Below are positions 7,107-15,513 of a stretch of 22,160 nucleotides of DNA, in pieces. Each line of letters starts with the position of its first letter. Positions within the stretch are counted from its first letter, which is position 1. Below the pieces are notes generated by a model, which saw only the letters and a list, made by a program, of their open reading frames with translations, had not been told where the DNA came from and did no database searches. Source of the DNA: Clostridium sp. OF09-36 (GTDB taxonomy: Bacteria; Bacillota; Clostridia; Lachnospirales; Lachnospiraceae); assembly GCF_003481985.1 (NCBI RefSeq), contig NZ_QUMD01000041.1, forward strand, positions 1-22,160. The letters run 5' to 3'. Position numbers and translations under genes: made by a program.

Positions 7107-7241
7107 ATGAATGTATTAATCTGGTTCCGGCAGCATTATTGCCGGCATAGCTATCGGAAACACTGGAGCCGTGCATCTGGCCCGTATGGCGGATATGTAA
7201 GGCGGTGTACCAGATGCGGAAAGGAAGCCCACAATGATTGA
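7107..7241 (+). CDS. Small zinc-ribbon-like protein
   Basis: This 44-residue basic protein starts at ATG 7107, six bases after GGGAGGT. It contains HYCRHSYRKHW and, near the end, RCTRCGK, so the Cys/His spacing could bind one zinc ion. Its role is unknown. It overlaps the next ORF by eight bases, so the two are probably translated together. Both lie in a short stretch bounded by terminators, inside an otherwise conserved head operon. Confidence 0.6.
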   Translation: MNVLIWFRQHYCRHSYRKHWSRASGPYGGYVRRCTRCGKEAHND

Positions 7242-7431
7242 CATTTATGCAACCGGAGGTAGTTTTCTGGGCGTTCGCATTCCATACAAGGTTATGCTCG
7301 ATCTTATGAAGGATGACTTTGTCAAGGACACGGAATTCATCGAATTTGAGTTTGAAAATGGCGATAAAGGTGCGGTGAGGAAAAGTTGCATAAATGGTTT
7401 TTGTGACTCAGAAGACATAGAAGAAGTTTAA
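7234..7431 (+). CDS. Small phage protein of unknown function
   Basis: This 65-residue ORF has AAAGGAAG about six bases before its ATG. The sequence (IYATGGSFLGVRIPY, FIEFEFENGDKGAVRKSCIN) is balanced and looks like a compact beta-rich domain. I do not recognise a named family. It is followed within three bases by a terminator stem, so it closes the small two-gene unit. Confidence 0.65.
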   Translation: MIDIYATGGSFLGVRIPYKVMLDLMKDDFVKDTEFIEFEFENGDKGAVRKSCINGFCDSEDIEEV

Positions 7432-7433
7432 AG

Positions 7434-7457
7434 CACGCAGAGATGCGTGTTATTTTT
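7434..7457 (+). terminator. Rho-independent terminator with GAGA tetraloop
   Basis: CACGCA (7434-7439) pairs with TGCGTG (7444-7449) around the GNRA loop GAGA, followed by TTATTTTT. The scaffold gene begins about 100 bases later. In the gap I see no convincing promoter, only GC-rich short pairings such as CCCG/CGGG near 7523-7534. Confidence 0.8.
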
Positions 7458-7561
7458 ATGCCCTGCCATAAGGCACAAAACTGGGTCTACTCTGCCGGGA
7501 GTATAACCGGTCAATCCCAATACCCGGAGAGCGGGAATAAAAATCTATGGAGGTAGATACG

Positions 7562-8167
7562 ATGGAATGGTTAAAAGCAATTTTGGAAAAGGCAGTGATC
7601 ACGGATGGAAAGCTGGATGTTGAGGCAACCATGAAAACCATCAACGCTGAGTTCCCGAAGCATGCAGTACCAAAGCAGGACTACAATGACAAGGTGAAAG
7701 AGCTGAGCACGGCCAACGATACCATCAAGGATCTGAAAAAGAACAATGCAGACAACGAAGATCTGCAGAAGAAAGTCGAAGACTACGAAGCTGAAGTTGC
7801 GGACCTTAAAACAGCTGCGGAAAACACCAAAAAGGAATATGCCCTGAAAGATAAGCTGAAAGAGGCTGGCGCTATGGATGCAGATTACATCATCTACAAG
7901 CAGGGCGGACTGGACAAGTTTACCTTTGATAAAGAGGGCAAGGTTATCGGCCTGGATGATGTGCTGAAACCAATGAGAGAGGCGTCTCCGCATCTGTTTA
8001 AATCTACAGGCGGAGCTGGTGGCTATAACCCTACTGGTGGCGGCAACCCCCCGGCAAACAATCCGTTTGCGAAGGAGACCTACAATCTGACCGAACAGGG
8101 ACGCCTGTTCCGGCAGAATCCAGAGCAGGCCAGACAGCTGGCGGCTGCAGCAGGCGTAAAACTTTAA
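7562..8167 (+). CDS. Capsid scaffold protein (phage GP20 family)
   Basis: This 201-residue, highly charged, coiled-coil-rich protein lies immediately before the major capsid gene, as scaffolds do. The N-terminus MEWLKAILEKAVITDGKLDVEATM resembles GP20-type minor structural/scaffold proteins. A long helical Lys/Glu/Asp segment (residues about 40-105) is followed by a Gly/Pro/Asn-rich linker (GGAGGYNPTGGGNPPANNPF) and a C-terminal helix likely to bind the capsid. Scaffolds template procapsid assembly and then leave or are degraded. ATG 7547 overlaps the ribosome site GGAGGT (7549-7554), so ATG 7562 was chosen. Confidence 0.88.
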   Translation: MEWLKAILEKAVITDGKLDVEATMKTINAEFPKHAVPKQDYNDKVKELSTANDTIKDLKKNNADNEDLQKKVEDYEAEVADLKTAAENTKKEYALKDKLKEAGAMDADYIIYKQGGLDKFTFDKEGKVIGLDDVLKPMREASPHLFKSTGGAGGYNPTGGGNPPANNPFAKETYNLTEQGRLFRQNPEQARQLAAAAGVKL

Positions 8168-8185
8168 GAAAGAGAGGATTTTTAA

Positions 8186-9190
8186 ATGGCAGGAACAACC
8201 TTACAGGACGTTATCGTCCCGGAACTTTTTGACCCGTATGTAATTAATCGTACGATGGAATTATCTGCTCTGGTGCAGAGCGGAATTATTAAAAACGACA
8301 AACGGTTTGATGAGCTGGCATCTCAGGATTCTCCGATGGTTAAGATGCCGTTCTTCGAGGATCTGACCGGAGATTCTGAACAGGTTATTGAGGGCGTTGA
8401 CCTTGCGGACAACGGGATTAATTCCAATATGGACGTGGCTGTAATCATTCGCAGAGCAAAGATGTGGAGCTCGACGGATTTATCGGCAGCTCTTTCTGGC
8501 ACGGATCCGATGCAGGCAATCGCTACTCTTGTTGCCAAATTCTGGGAGCGTGATATGCAGAAAGAGCTGATTGCTATCTTAAACGGCGTATTTGGCACTA
8601 TCCCGGCAGGATTAAGCGGAGACCCTGCTGCAGAGACCAGACTGGCATCCAATATCCTGGACATTTCCGGCTTGAGCGGTGCAAAGGCAAACTGGTCCGG
8701 TTCCGCATTTATCGATGCCGAGCAGAAACTGGGAGATGCAAAAGAGCTGCTGACAGGTATTTGCATGCACTCTGCGACAGAAGCTTATCTGAAAAAACAG
8801 AACCTGATCGATACGGTACAGCCGTCCAATGATGTTGCGTTTAAAGTCTATCAGGGCAAGAGAGTGATTGTTGATGATGCTTGCCCGGTGACTGATGGCG
8901 TATATACCACCTACCTTTTCGGCGAGGGGGCTGTTGCTCTTGGTAATGGCAGTCCGGTGAGAGATATCCCGACTGAGACCGATCGTGCGAAACGTAAGGG
9001 TTCTGGCGTTGATTTCCTGGTTAACCGCAGAACGAACATCCTGCATCCGAGAGGAATCGCATGGCAGAATGCTGTTATGGAGAAAACAGAGGGACCGTCC
9101 AGAACGGAGTTGGCAAACCCAAAAAACTGGAAGCCGGTATATGAGCCGAAGCAGATCCGCATCGTAGCGTTTAAGCATAAGCTCGGATAA
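8186..9190 (+). CDS. Major capsid protein
   Basis: This 334-residue protein follows the scaffold by 18 bases, with AGAGAGGA upstream of the ATG. The N-terminus (TTLQDVIVPELFDPYVINRTMELSALVQSGII) and the central VIIRRAKMWSSTDLSAALSGTDP match the HK97-fold coat family common in Firmicute myophages and siphophages. The end (RGIAWQNAVME...NPKNWKPVYEPKQIRIVAFKH) is also typical. It forms the icosahedral shell. No separate protease gene or N-terminal delta domain is visible, consistent with a separate scaffold. Confidence 0.92.
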   Translation: MAGTTLQDVIVPELFDPYVINRTMELSALVQSGIIKNDKRFDELASQDSPMVKMPFFEDLTGDSEQVIEGVDLADNGINSNMDVAVIIRRAKMWSSTDLSAALSGTDPMQAIATLVAKFWERDMQKELIAILNGVFGTIPAGLSGDPAAETRLASNILDISGLSGAKANWSGSAFIDAEQKLGDAKELLTGICMHSATEAYLKKQNLIDTVQPSNDVAFKVYQGKRVIVDDACPVTDGVYTTYLFGEGAVALGNGSPVRDIPTETDRAKRKGSGVDFLVNRRTNILHPRGIAWQNAVMEKTEGPSRTELANPKNWKPVYEPKQIRIVAFKHKLG

Positions 9191-9200
9191 GGAGGCCAAG

Positions 9201-9554
9201 ATGACAAAATCGGAGATGTTGATTACCGTGAAAAATAATCTAAAACTGGAGGATGACACGCGAGATCTCGACATCTCCGATGTTATTCTTGGTGTTTGTG
9301 ATTATTGTAATCTGAGTCCGGAAGATCTGCCGGACGATTTGGAGCCGTTTGTGCGCCGGAAGGTAAAGGGCGTCGTAGATTATGAAATGGTACACGGACC
9401 GGGATACACACAGGAGATTGCCAGCATCAAGGAGGGCGATGGAAGTATCACATATGCTACAGATAGTAGTAACAGCCGTGAGAACATTTATGGCTTGTCT
9501 GGTGCCGACAAGGCGATTCTGCGTCGGTTTAGGAGGCTGAGGGGATATGCTTAA
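9201..9554 (+). CDS. Head-tail connector (gp6/YqbG-like)
   Basis: This 117-residue, helical and acidic protein starts ten bases after the capsid gene with AAGGAGG upstream. A first helix (MLITVKNNLKLED), a second segment with DLDISDVILGVCDYCNLSPEDLP and a long VRRKVKGVVDYEMV helix fit the adaptor proteins that bind under the portal. Its position between capsid and head closure supports this. The end overlaps the next ATG by eight bases. Confidence 0.8.
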   Translation: MTKSEMLITVKNNLKLEDDTRDLDISDVILGVCDYCNLSPEDLPDDLEPFVRRKVKGVVDYEMVHGPGYTQEIASIKEGDGSITYATDSSNSRENIYGLSGADKAILRRFRRLRGYA

Positions 9555-9884
9555 TCCATATGAGGTTTTATATGATTCCATGATGGACGTATACAGATAC
9601 CAGAATGCAAAGGATGACGCTGGCTTTGATACTTCCGGGGATGTCTGTGTGGCATCTAAAGTAAAATGTCGTTACAGCCTTTCTGGACAGACACGGCAGG
9701 CCTTCCGGTCCCGTCCGTATCCGCAAATAATCAGCTGTTTTGCGGGCTGGAAACGGACATCCAGGAGGGAGATAAGGTGGTTGTGACACTGCGAAACGGC
9801 AAAGAGATCCATCTTAGGGTTGGCGAGGTGCATCCTTACACATTCCAGTGCCAGTGTCGCGTGGAAAGGGACGAAAAGGCATGA
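9547..9884 (+). pseudogene. Head closure/stopper protein (YqbH/XkdH-like), frameshifted
   Basis: The first frame gives MLNPYEVLYDSMMDVYRYQNA...SLSGQT and then turns into nonsense. The matching second half (AGLPVPSVSANNQLFCGLETDIQ...KVVVTLRNG...VGEVHPYTFQCQCRVERDE) lies in the -1 register, and the switch falls within 9687-9699. One base appears to be missing. Restored, the protein would be about 112 residues, normal for a head-completion protein that plugs the portal after packaging. The stop overlaps the next ATG. No slippery site is seen at the break. Confidence 0.82.
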
Positions 9885-10393
9885 GCAGTTCCAATTACCG
9901 ACGGAATAAAGCGTTTATCAACCAGTTTCGGAAAGAACTGAAAGCAGAGCTAGGCGACTTATCCGAAGTAGATGTCAAAGTGCTTAACAGGGCCGTAAAT
10001 GAGGGCATCAGATGGCTGAAGGAGCGGACACCGACTGGGCTCCATCCGAATCCGGTTACTTTTACGATTAAGAATGGACCGCAGGCAGGCAAGGTCGTGA
10101 GCTTCAAGACTCAGGAAACTATTGTTGGTGGACTGCTAAAAAAATCCTGGAAATCTGCTCCGGCTTCCAAAACAGCGTCCGGGGCAAAGAAGGTACTGGT
10201 AAATACAGCAGAGTATGCTTCTTACTGGAATTACGGTCATCGTATCGTGCTGCGAAAGGGCGGTCCGACAAAAGGCTTTGTGAAAGGTACCTATCTGCTG
10301 GAAAAAGGGGTCTCCTACATCGACCGTCGGCTGGTGGCCCTGTTCGAAGCGGAATTGGTAAGGATTAAAAAGGAGCATGAGGATGGGGATTGA
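9881..10393 (+). CDS. HK97 gp10-like head-tail joining protein (XkdI/YqbI position)
   Basis: This 170-residue basic protein contains NRAVNEGIRWLKERTPTG, VGGLLKKSWK and NTAEYASYWNYGHRI, the pattern of the HK97 gp10 family (a beta-rich domain with AxYaxyvE/NyGHR-type motif). It acts at the head-tail junction. The start ATG 9881 overlaps the previous stop (ATGA). Upstream in-frame codons belong to the preceding gene's sequence. The end overlaps the next gene by 11 bases. Confidence 0.85.
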   Translation: MSSSNYRRNKAFINQFRKELKAELGDLSEVDVKVLNRAVNEGIRWLKERTPTGLHPNPVTFTIKNGPQAGKVVSFKTQETIVGGLLKKSWKSAPASKTASGAKKVLVNTAEYASYWNYGHRIVLRKGGPTKGFVKGTYLLEKGVSYIDRRLVALFEAELVRIKKEHEDGD

Positions 10394-10814
10394 TACACTG
10401 TATAAAGCGATTGCAGCAGAGTGCCGGACTGCTGTGCCGGAGCTTGCCAAAATCTACCGAGACAATATCCCGCAGAATGCGGAACTGCCCTTTGTTCTGG
10501 TCCTGATCATCGATACGGATGTCAGCCGGCGGCTGGCAAATCAGCAACGGGTCAAACAGAGCTTTGATGTGCAGTATTTTCCTGGGTGCGATATCCAGGA
10601 CCGCAGAAAAGAATGTGAAAAAGTAAAACAGGAGATGTTACGGCACTTCGATGTGATCAGTGCCGATGGCATCTCTTTTTATGTGAGAGAAAAGAATGCA
10701 AATGTAACCGATGATGTTCTTCATTTTATGTTCAGCGCCACTTACACAGAATGCAGGCAGGATGCTGAGCCGAAGATGGAAGAACTTAATGCAAATGTTG
10801 AAATGGAGGAATAA
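10383..10814 (+). CDS. Tail terminator family protein (XkdJ/YqbJ-like)
   Basis: This 143-residue protein begins MGIDTLYKAIAAECRTAVPE. It carries VLVLIIDTDVSRRLANQQRVKQSFDVQYFP and a final ISFYVREKNANVTDDVLHFMFSATYT, a layout typical of the small protein before the sheath gene in PBSX-like phages, thought to cap the tail. ATG 10383 was chosen because AGGAG (10371-10375) is seven bases upstream; ATG 10377 is only one base from it. Confidence 0.78.
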   Translation: MGIDTLYKAIAAECRTAVPELAKIYRDNIPQNAELPFVLVLIIDTDVSRRLANQQRVKQSFDVQYFPGCDIQDRRKECEKVKQEMLRHFDVISADGISFYVREKNANVTDDVLHFMFSATYTECRQDAEPKMEELNANVEMEE

Positions 10815-10817
10815 GCT

Positions 10818-11867
10818 ATGGCAGGTACATGGGAAAGCCAGAACAAGGTGATTCCTGGGGCGTACATCAATCTGCAGACCAATACTCCACTGAGCATCAC
10901 CGCGGGTGACCGCGGTACGGTGGTGATTGCGCAGGAACTGTCTGTGGGTACGGACAACGAAATCTATGAGATTACCGCATCCGCAGCAAATTATCCAGAG
11001 AATGCGACTGCGGCAGATAAGAAACTGACCGGTCTCGCCCTTCTGGGAGCAAAGACAGTGCTCTTATACAAGCTTCCGTCAGCTCACACGGACGAGCATG
11101 TGGAAGCAATGCTGGCGGCATTAAAAACCGTAGATTTTGACGTATTGGTATATCCGTATGCAAAATCAGGTACCTCAGCATCTACGGCACAGCAGACAAT
11201 CGCGACCTGGGTTAAATCTATGCAGGATGACGATGGCAAGAATGTAACGGCAGTGCTGCCGAACTATGCTGCGGATTCGGAGTATGTGATCAACAGCGTG
11301 CAGGGCGTAATCCTTTCGGATGGTTCTACGCTGACAGCATATGAGACCGCGGCATGGATTGGCGGTATTACCGCTGGTTCGAGCATTACGAAGTCCAACA
11401 CAGCGCAGAAGTTTGTAGGTGCGATTGATGTGGTGCCGAGGATGACGAGATCGGAACAGGAGACAGCGATTAAGGCCGGAAAGCTCCTGCTTGACGTGGA
11501 TCGCAACCAGAATGTGACGGTAGTTGCAGATATCAACTCTCTGACATCTACTACCCAGACAAAGGGTGATATGATGAAGCAGAACCGGTCTGTAAGAACT
11601 GCCTGCGGTATCCGCAGTGACATCCAGTCTGTTTGGGATGCGAATATCAAGGGCAAGTACGACAACAATGCAACAGGCCGTTCAATCTTCAAAGGAATGT
11701 TAGTTGAATATTTTACTGATCTAGAGCGTCGTGGAGCAATTCAGAACTTTGATTCTGACAATGTGACTGTTGGGGCTGGAACTGCGATTAACGCAGTATT
11801 AGTTAACTGTGGTGTGCAGCTTGTAGGCAGCATGGAGCTTGCTTACATCAATGTAAATCTGACCTAA
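10818..11867 (+). CDS. Contractile tail sheath protein (XkdK-like)
   Basis: This 349-residue protein begins MAGTWESQNKVIPGAYINLQT..., the usual start of clostridial phage sheath proteins. It has a middle domain (TWVKSMQDDDGKNVTAVLPNYAADSEYVINS) and a C-terminal domain (SDNVTVGAGTAINAVLVNCGVQLVGSMELAYINVNL) that interlocks subunits. The sheath contracts to drive the tube through the envelope, so this is a myovirus-type or tailocin-like particle. It is shorter than the PBSX sheath as I recall it, but close to clostridial myophage sheaths. The gene is intact. Confidence 0.93.
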   Translation: MAGTWESQNKVIPGAYINLQTNTPLSITAGDRGTVVIAQELSVGTDNEIYEITASAANYPENATAADKKLTGLALLGAKTVLLYKLPSAHTDEHVEAMLAALKTVDFDVLVYPYAKSGTSASTAQQTIATWVKSMQDDDGKNVTAVLPNYAADSEYVINSVQGVILSDGSTLTAYETAAWIGGITAGSSITKSNTAQKFVGAIDVVPRMTRSEQETAIKAGKLLLDVDRNQNVTVVADINSLTSTTQTKGDMMKQNRSVRTACGIRSDIQSVWDANIKGKYDNNATGRSIFKGMLVEYFTDLERRGAIQNFDSDNVTVGAGTAINAVLVNCGVQLVGSMELAYINVNLT

Positions 11868-11881
11868 GGAGGATATGAGAT

Positions 11882-12358
11882 ATGGCAGAGAACTATACTA
11901 TGCTTTCTGACACCCTTGGATCATCTGAGGGAATGGGTTATATTACCCGCGATGGTCAGAACCGGCGGATGTTTGATTTGTCGAAAGTGGAAGCTTATGT
12001 CGATCTGAAAGTAACAGAAAAGCAGCTTATGGGGCATCGTATGGTCCAGCATAAGGTAACCGGTGCCAGCGGAAGCGGAAGCGCTACATTTTATTTCATG
12101 AATTCTGATGCACTGAAAGAATTTGCGAAATACAAAAAAACCGGTAAATTTGCAGGTGCGTCGATGCAATTTACCAATGAGGATCCTCAGTCTACGGTTG
12201 GTCGTCAGACGGTTACACTGTTCCATGTAATCCTGAAAAAGATCCCGGTTGCGTATCTGGATGACAGCAGCGAAGACCCGATCACTTTTGATTCTGATTT
12301 TACGTTTGATGATTGTGACTGCCTGGAAGCTTTCCAGCTTCCGGAGAACATGAGATAG
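11882..12358 (+). CDS. Tail tube protein (XkdM-like)
   Basis: This 158-residue protein begins 14 bases after the sheath gene, with AAGGAGGATATG upstream. It contains VEAYVDLKVTEKQLMGHRMVQHK, GSGSATFYFMNSDALKEFAKY and VTLFHVILKKIPVAYLDD, the XkdM-type tube pattern. It forms the inner tube inside the sheath. The gene order sheath, tube, chaperone, tape measure is the standard contractile-tail order. Confidence 0.92.
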   Translation: MAENYTMLSDTLGSSEGMGYITRDGQNRRMFDLSKVEAYVDLKVTEKQLMGHRMVQHKVTGASGSGSATFYFMNSDALKEFAKYKKTGKFAGASMQFTNEDPQSTVGRQTVTLFHVILKKIPVAYLDDSSEDPITFDSDFTFDDCDCLEAFQLPENMR

Positions 12359-12368
12359 GAGAGTGGCT

Positions 12369-12782
12369 ATGAGCGAAGTAAGAGATTTATATGGTTTTTT
12401 ACATCCGGAGATTACCCCGGAAAAAGAGGTGTTTGTATCTGAGCGTTTTAAGGGGAAGGACGGCAAGCCAATGCCGTTCGTGATCCGCCCATTGGAGCAG
12501 GAGATTTGTGATAAGATTCAGCGCGCCTGTGTCAAGACCAATAAAAAGGGGACCAGCGAGTTTGACCGTATCCGTTATGTTGACGAGATTACCGCCGAAG
12601 CTGTTGTATTCCCGGATCTGAAAAACGCAGAGCTGCAGAAAGCATATGGCGTTCTCGGCGAAGTAAAACTCCTGAAAAAGATGCTGTATACCAACGAGTA
12701 TAATGCTCTGATCGACGCAGTCCAGGAGCTGTCTGGTACGGATGATTTTGATGATTTGAAAAATGACGCAAAAAACGAATAA
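12369..12782 (+). CDS. Tail assembly chaperone, short form (XkdN-like, gpG analogue)
   Basis: This is the zero-frame product, 137 residues, beginning MSEVRDLYGFLHPE. Its sequence (VSERFKGKDGKPMPFVIRPLEQEICDKI, QELSGTDDFDDLKN) matches XkdN-type proteins. It should coat the tape measure during tube polymerisation. ATG 12369 was chosen because AGGAG (12357-12361) is seven bases upstream; GTG 12363 is too close. The last codons overlap the slippery sequence, and most ribosomes would stop here. Confidence 0.88.
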   Translation: MSEVRDLYGFLHPEITPEKEVFVSERFKGKDGKPMPFVIRPLEQEICDKIQRACVKTNKKGTSEFDRIRYVDEITAEAVVFPDLKNAELQKAYGVLGEVKLLKKMLYTNEYNALIDAVQELSGTDDFDDLKNDAKNE

Positions 12783-12946
12783 AGCAAAGTGATCCGGAAT
12801 TTTTGCTGGCGCACTTTGCTCTGCAGAAATTACATATTCTCCCGAAAGAATTTGCCGCTATGACTCCTCGGGAGAAAGCTTTTATTGCTGCCAGCTGCGA
12901 ATTAAGGGTGGAGGCAGAAAAGCGTGCTGCGAAAGGGGTGAGGTAG
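12369..12946 (+). CDS. Tail assembly chaperone, -1 frameshift fusion (gpGT analogue)
   Basis: A -1 shift at A-AAA-AAC (12770-12776) continues the chaperone into an otherwise start-less frame that stays open to TAG 12944-12946, giving about 192 residues. The added segment (KQSDPEFLLAHFALQKLHILPKEF... then TPREKAFIAASCELRVEAEKRAAKGV) looks like a real conserved T-type domain, with helical residues and a PREKAFI motif. In lambda-like systems the fusion recruits tube protein to the tape measure. The next gene starts immediately after the TAG. Confidence 0.88.
12770..12820 (+). promoter_or_regulatory. Programmed -1 ribosomal frameshift signal
   Basis: The heptamer A-AAA-AAC (12770-12776) is in exact zero-frame phase (GCA AAA AAC). 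Six bases later a perfect 9-bp stem forms: AGCAAAGTG (12783-12791) with CACTTTGCT (12812-12820), around a 20-base loop. Slippery site, spacer length and stem are all as expected for a bacterial -1 frameshift element. Confidence 0.9.
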
Positions 12947-14838
12947 ATGGCAAAATTAAGGGCTACGATCGAACTGGCTGCAGGCGGATTTTTGTCTCAG
13001 ATTAACCGCGTGGAGCAGGCATCCAACAGGGCCGCGAAGACTGTGGAGGATGTCAGCGCATCGGCTGACAAAGCAGGAACCAGCCTGGACAGAGCTGGAA
13101 AGAGCGGTAAGAAAGCGAAGGAAGGGTTTGAAGATGCTGGCGTTGGTGCGGAAAGGGCCAGAAAAAAGGTCAAGGGACTGGGGGATGAAGTTGATAAAAC
13201 GAAGTCCAAAGCTGAAAAGGTTGCTGGAGCTCTTGGCAAACTTTTTGCGGCAAAAACAGCAATAGACGTTGGTGGTAAGCTCCTGAATGCATCCGATAAC
13301 TACATGAATGCAAATACCCGTCTCGGCTTGATCAACAAGGATAATAACGGGAATGTTATCAATCCAAACCTGCAGAAAGAAGTATATGCTTCTGCGCAGC
13401 GCTCCAGGGCATCGTATGAGAGTACAGCTAATGGCGTCGCAAGCTTGGCCTAAATGCGTCGAGTGCTTTCAAAGACCAGAAAGAGCTAATTGGATTCGTT
13501 GAGTCTATCAATAAGCAGTTTGCAATCGGCGGAACCGAAGCGGGGGCAGCGGCTGGTGCCATGACTCAGTTGACCCAGGCAATGGGTTCTGGTGCTCTTC
13601 GCTGTGATGAACTTAACTCCGTCCTGGAAGCGGCACCGAGTATTGCCCGTAACATCGAGAAGTACATGGGCTGGGCGGAAGGTTCCATTAAATCCTATGC
13701 GGAAAAAGGTGCGTTATCGGCGGAAATCGTAAAGAATGCGCAGTTGGCCGCTATGGATGAAATCAATCAGAAGTTTAACTCCATGCCTATGACCTGGGCA
13801 CAGCTGTGGACCAGGAGCATGAATGCGATACAGAACGCATCTGCACCGTTCCTACTGGCTCTAAACTGGATTGCCAATAACATGGATATTATTGGTCCGA
13901 TTTTGCTTGGAATTGCAGCAGGACTTGCGGTGTATGCGGCATTTACCTACGGTGCAGCAGCTGCGCAGTGGGTGCTGAATGAGGCAACCGCGGCATGGAA
14001 TGCGCTTTGTGCGATGAATCCGGCGGGATTGATGGCGATAGGATTTATAGCATTGATTGCAATGTTATATGCGGGCGTTGCGGCCTTTAATAAGCTGACA
14101 GGATCATCGGTGAGCGCAACGGGCATCATTGGAGCAGCAGTATATGTTCTTGGGGCGGGAATTTATAATAATTTTATCTTCCCGACCTATAACGGTTTCG
14201 CTATGCTGGCCAATTTTGTTGGTAATGTTTTTCACAATCCGGTTGCAGCGGTGAAAGTATTGTTCCTGGATATGGCAAATACGTGCATCAGTTATGTATT
14301 AAACATGGCCAGAGCTATAGAGAATATTATCAATAAAATCCCTGGCGCTTCTGTGAATATCACATCCGGACTAGACGCTTTAAAAAATGGAATTGAAACA
14401 AAGGCAAAAACCATAAAGGATGAAAGTGGTTGGAAAGAATATGTAAAGCAACCGGAACTGATGGACTATAGCGCAGCTGCCAGCAAAGGCTACGCGAAAG
14501 GATCAGCGTTGGCGGGCAAGATATCCAATCTTGTCAGTGGTGGTATTGGTGGTATGGATTTTAGCTCCATAGGTACCGCTGGAAATCCCGCAAAGGTAGA
14601 AGGAAAGGGCAAGAATGGCAGTATGAACGTAAAGCTGGAAGATGAGGATATTGATTACCTCAGAGAACTGGCAGAGCGTGATTATGTTGCCCGAATCGCA
14701 CAAAATACCCTGGCACCGAACATCCAGGTTACCTTTACAGGAGACATCAATCAGGAACTCGATTATGAAAAGATTGGCCCTGCAGTGGCTCAGATCCTGC
14801 AGGATGAAATCGACAAAACACCGGAGGGACTATACTGA
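12947..14838 (+). pseudogene. Tape measure protein, frameshifted
   Basis: The start ATG follows the chaperone stop directly. The first frame (168 residues, basic coiled coil) hits TAA at 13451. The continuation LNASSAFKDQKELIGFVESINKQF... is in the -1 register, so one G has probably been lost from a GGG run at about 13447-13450. The second part has MTQLTQAMGSGALRCDELNSVLEAAPSIARNIEKYMG, the tape measure N-terminal family motif. A hydrophobic stretch at roughly residues 300-375 (FLLALNWIANN, IIGPILLGIAAGLAVYA, MAIGFIALIAMLYAGV) follows, then a helical C-terminus. Restored length is about 630 residues, short for a myophage. It sets tail length and may line the DNA channel. No independent start serves the second half. 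Confidence 0.88.
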
Positions 14839-15498
14839 TGAGCTACAGCGTGTATTTAAAAATCAGCGGCAAAAAATATAAGCTCCGGTCAACCCGGAAA
14901 AAATTAAAAAGACTCAGAAGCTGAATGTGGAGAAATATCAGGTCTTAAGATCCGGACAAGTCTGCGTTCCTACCTATGCGGAATTGTGTGGGTATGAATT
15001 CGAGGAATGTGAGCTGCCTCATCGGGACGTCCACTACATGGAGCCGGGAAGCGATGCGGATCCAGATAAATACATCAGGCAATTACAAAGGCGCAAAAGA
15101 ACAAGTTGCCAATCCAGCTGATCTACTCCAATGGGGAGACAGACGATGAATCAGCAAAGGTTTTGATTGAGTCATGTAGCATAACGGAAAAAGCGGGAGA
15201 GGAAGGGGATAAATACCTTTCTCTCTCGTTTTTGCAATACAAGGCACCGAGCAAGAAGTACATGGCAGTTGTCACACCTACGGCTACCGTGGCGCAGCCG
15301 CAGGTTCAGCAGCCTTCCAACCAGGCAGTGGAACAGGGAAAAACCTATACAGTCCAGAAAGGTGATACGCTCTGGAAAATCGCAAAGCAATTTTACGGAA
15401 ATGGAAACCAGTATTCGAAAATCGTGAGTGCAAATTCGGATAAAATCAAAAATCCAAATCTGATTTATCCGGGGCAAACATTTTCAATACCAGCCTGA
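14838..15498 (+). pseudogene. LysM tail protein (XkdP/YqbP-like), frameshifted twice
   Basis: ATG 14838 overlaps the tape measure stop (TGATG), with GGAGGG nine bases upstream. The first frame ends at about residue 28. Conserved sequence continues in the -1 register (PVNPEKIKKTQKLNVEKYQVLRSG...) after a loss near 14884-14887, and shifts again near 15086-15090 (an AAAA run read as AAA) to KAQKNKLPIQLIYSNGE... The end carries a clear LysM domain (YTVQKGDTLWKIAKQFYG ... IYPGQTFSIP) that binds peptidoglycan. The restored protein has about 220 residues. It sits at the tail tip in this phage type and may anchor or centre the baseplate. Confidence 0.86.
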
Positions 15499-15513
15499 CG
15501 AAAGGAGTCTCCT

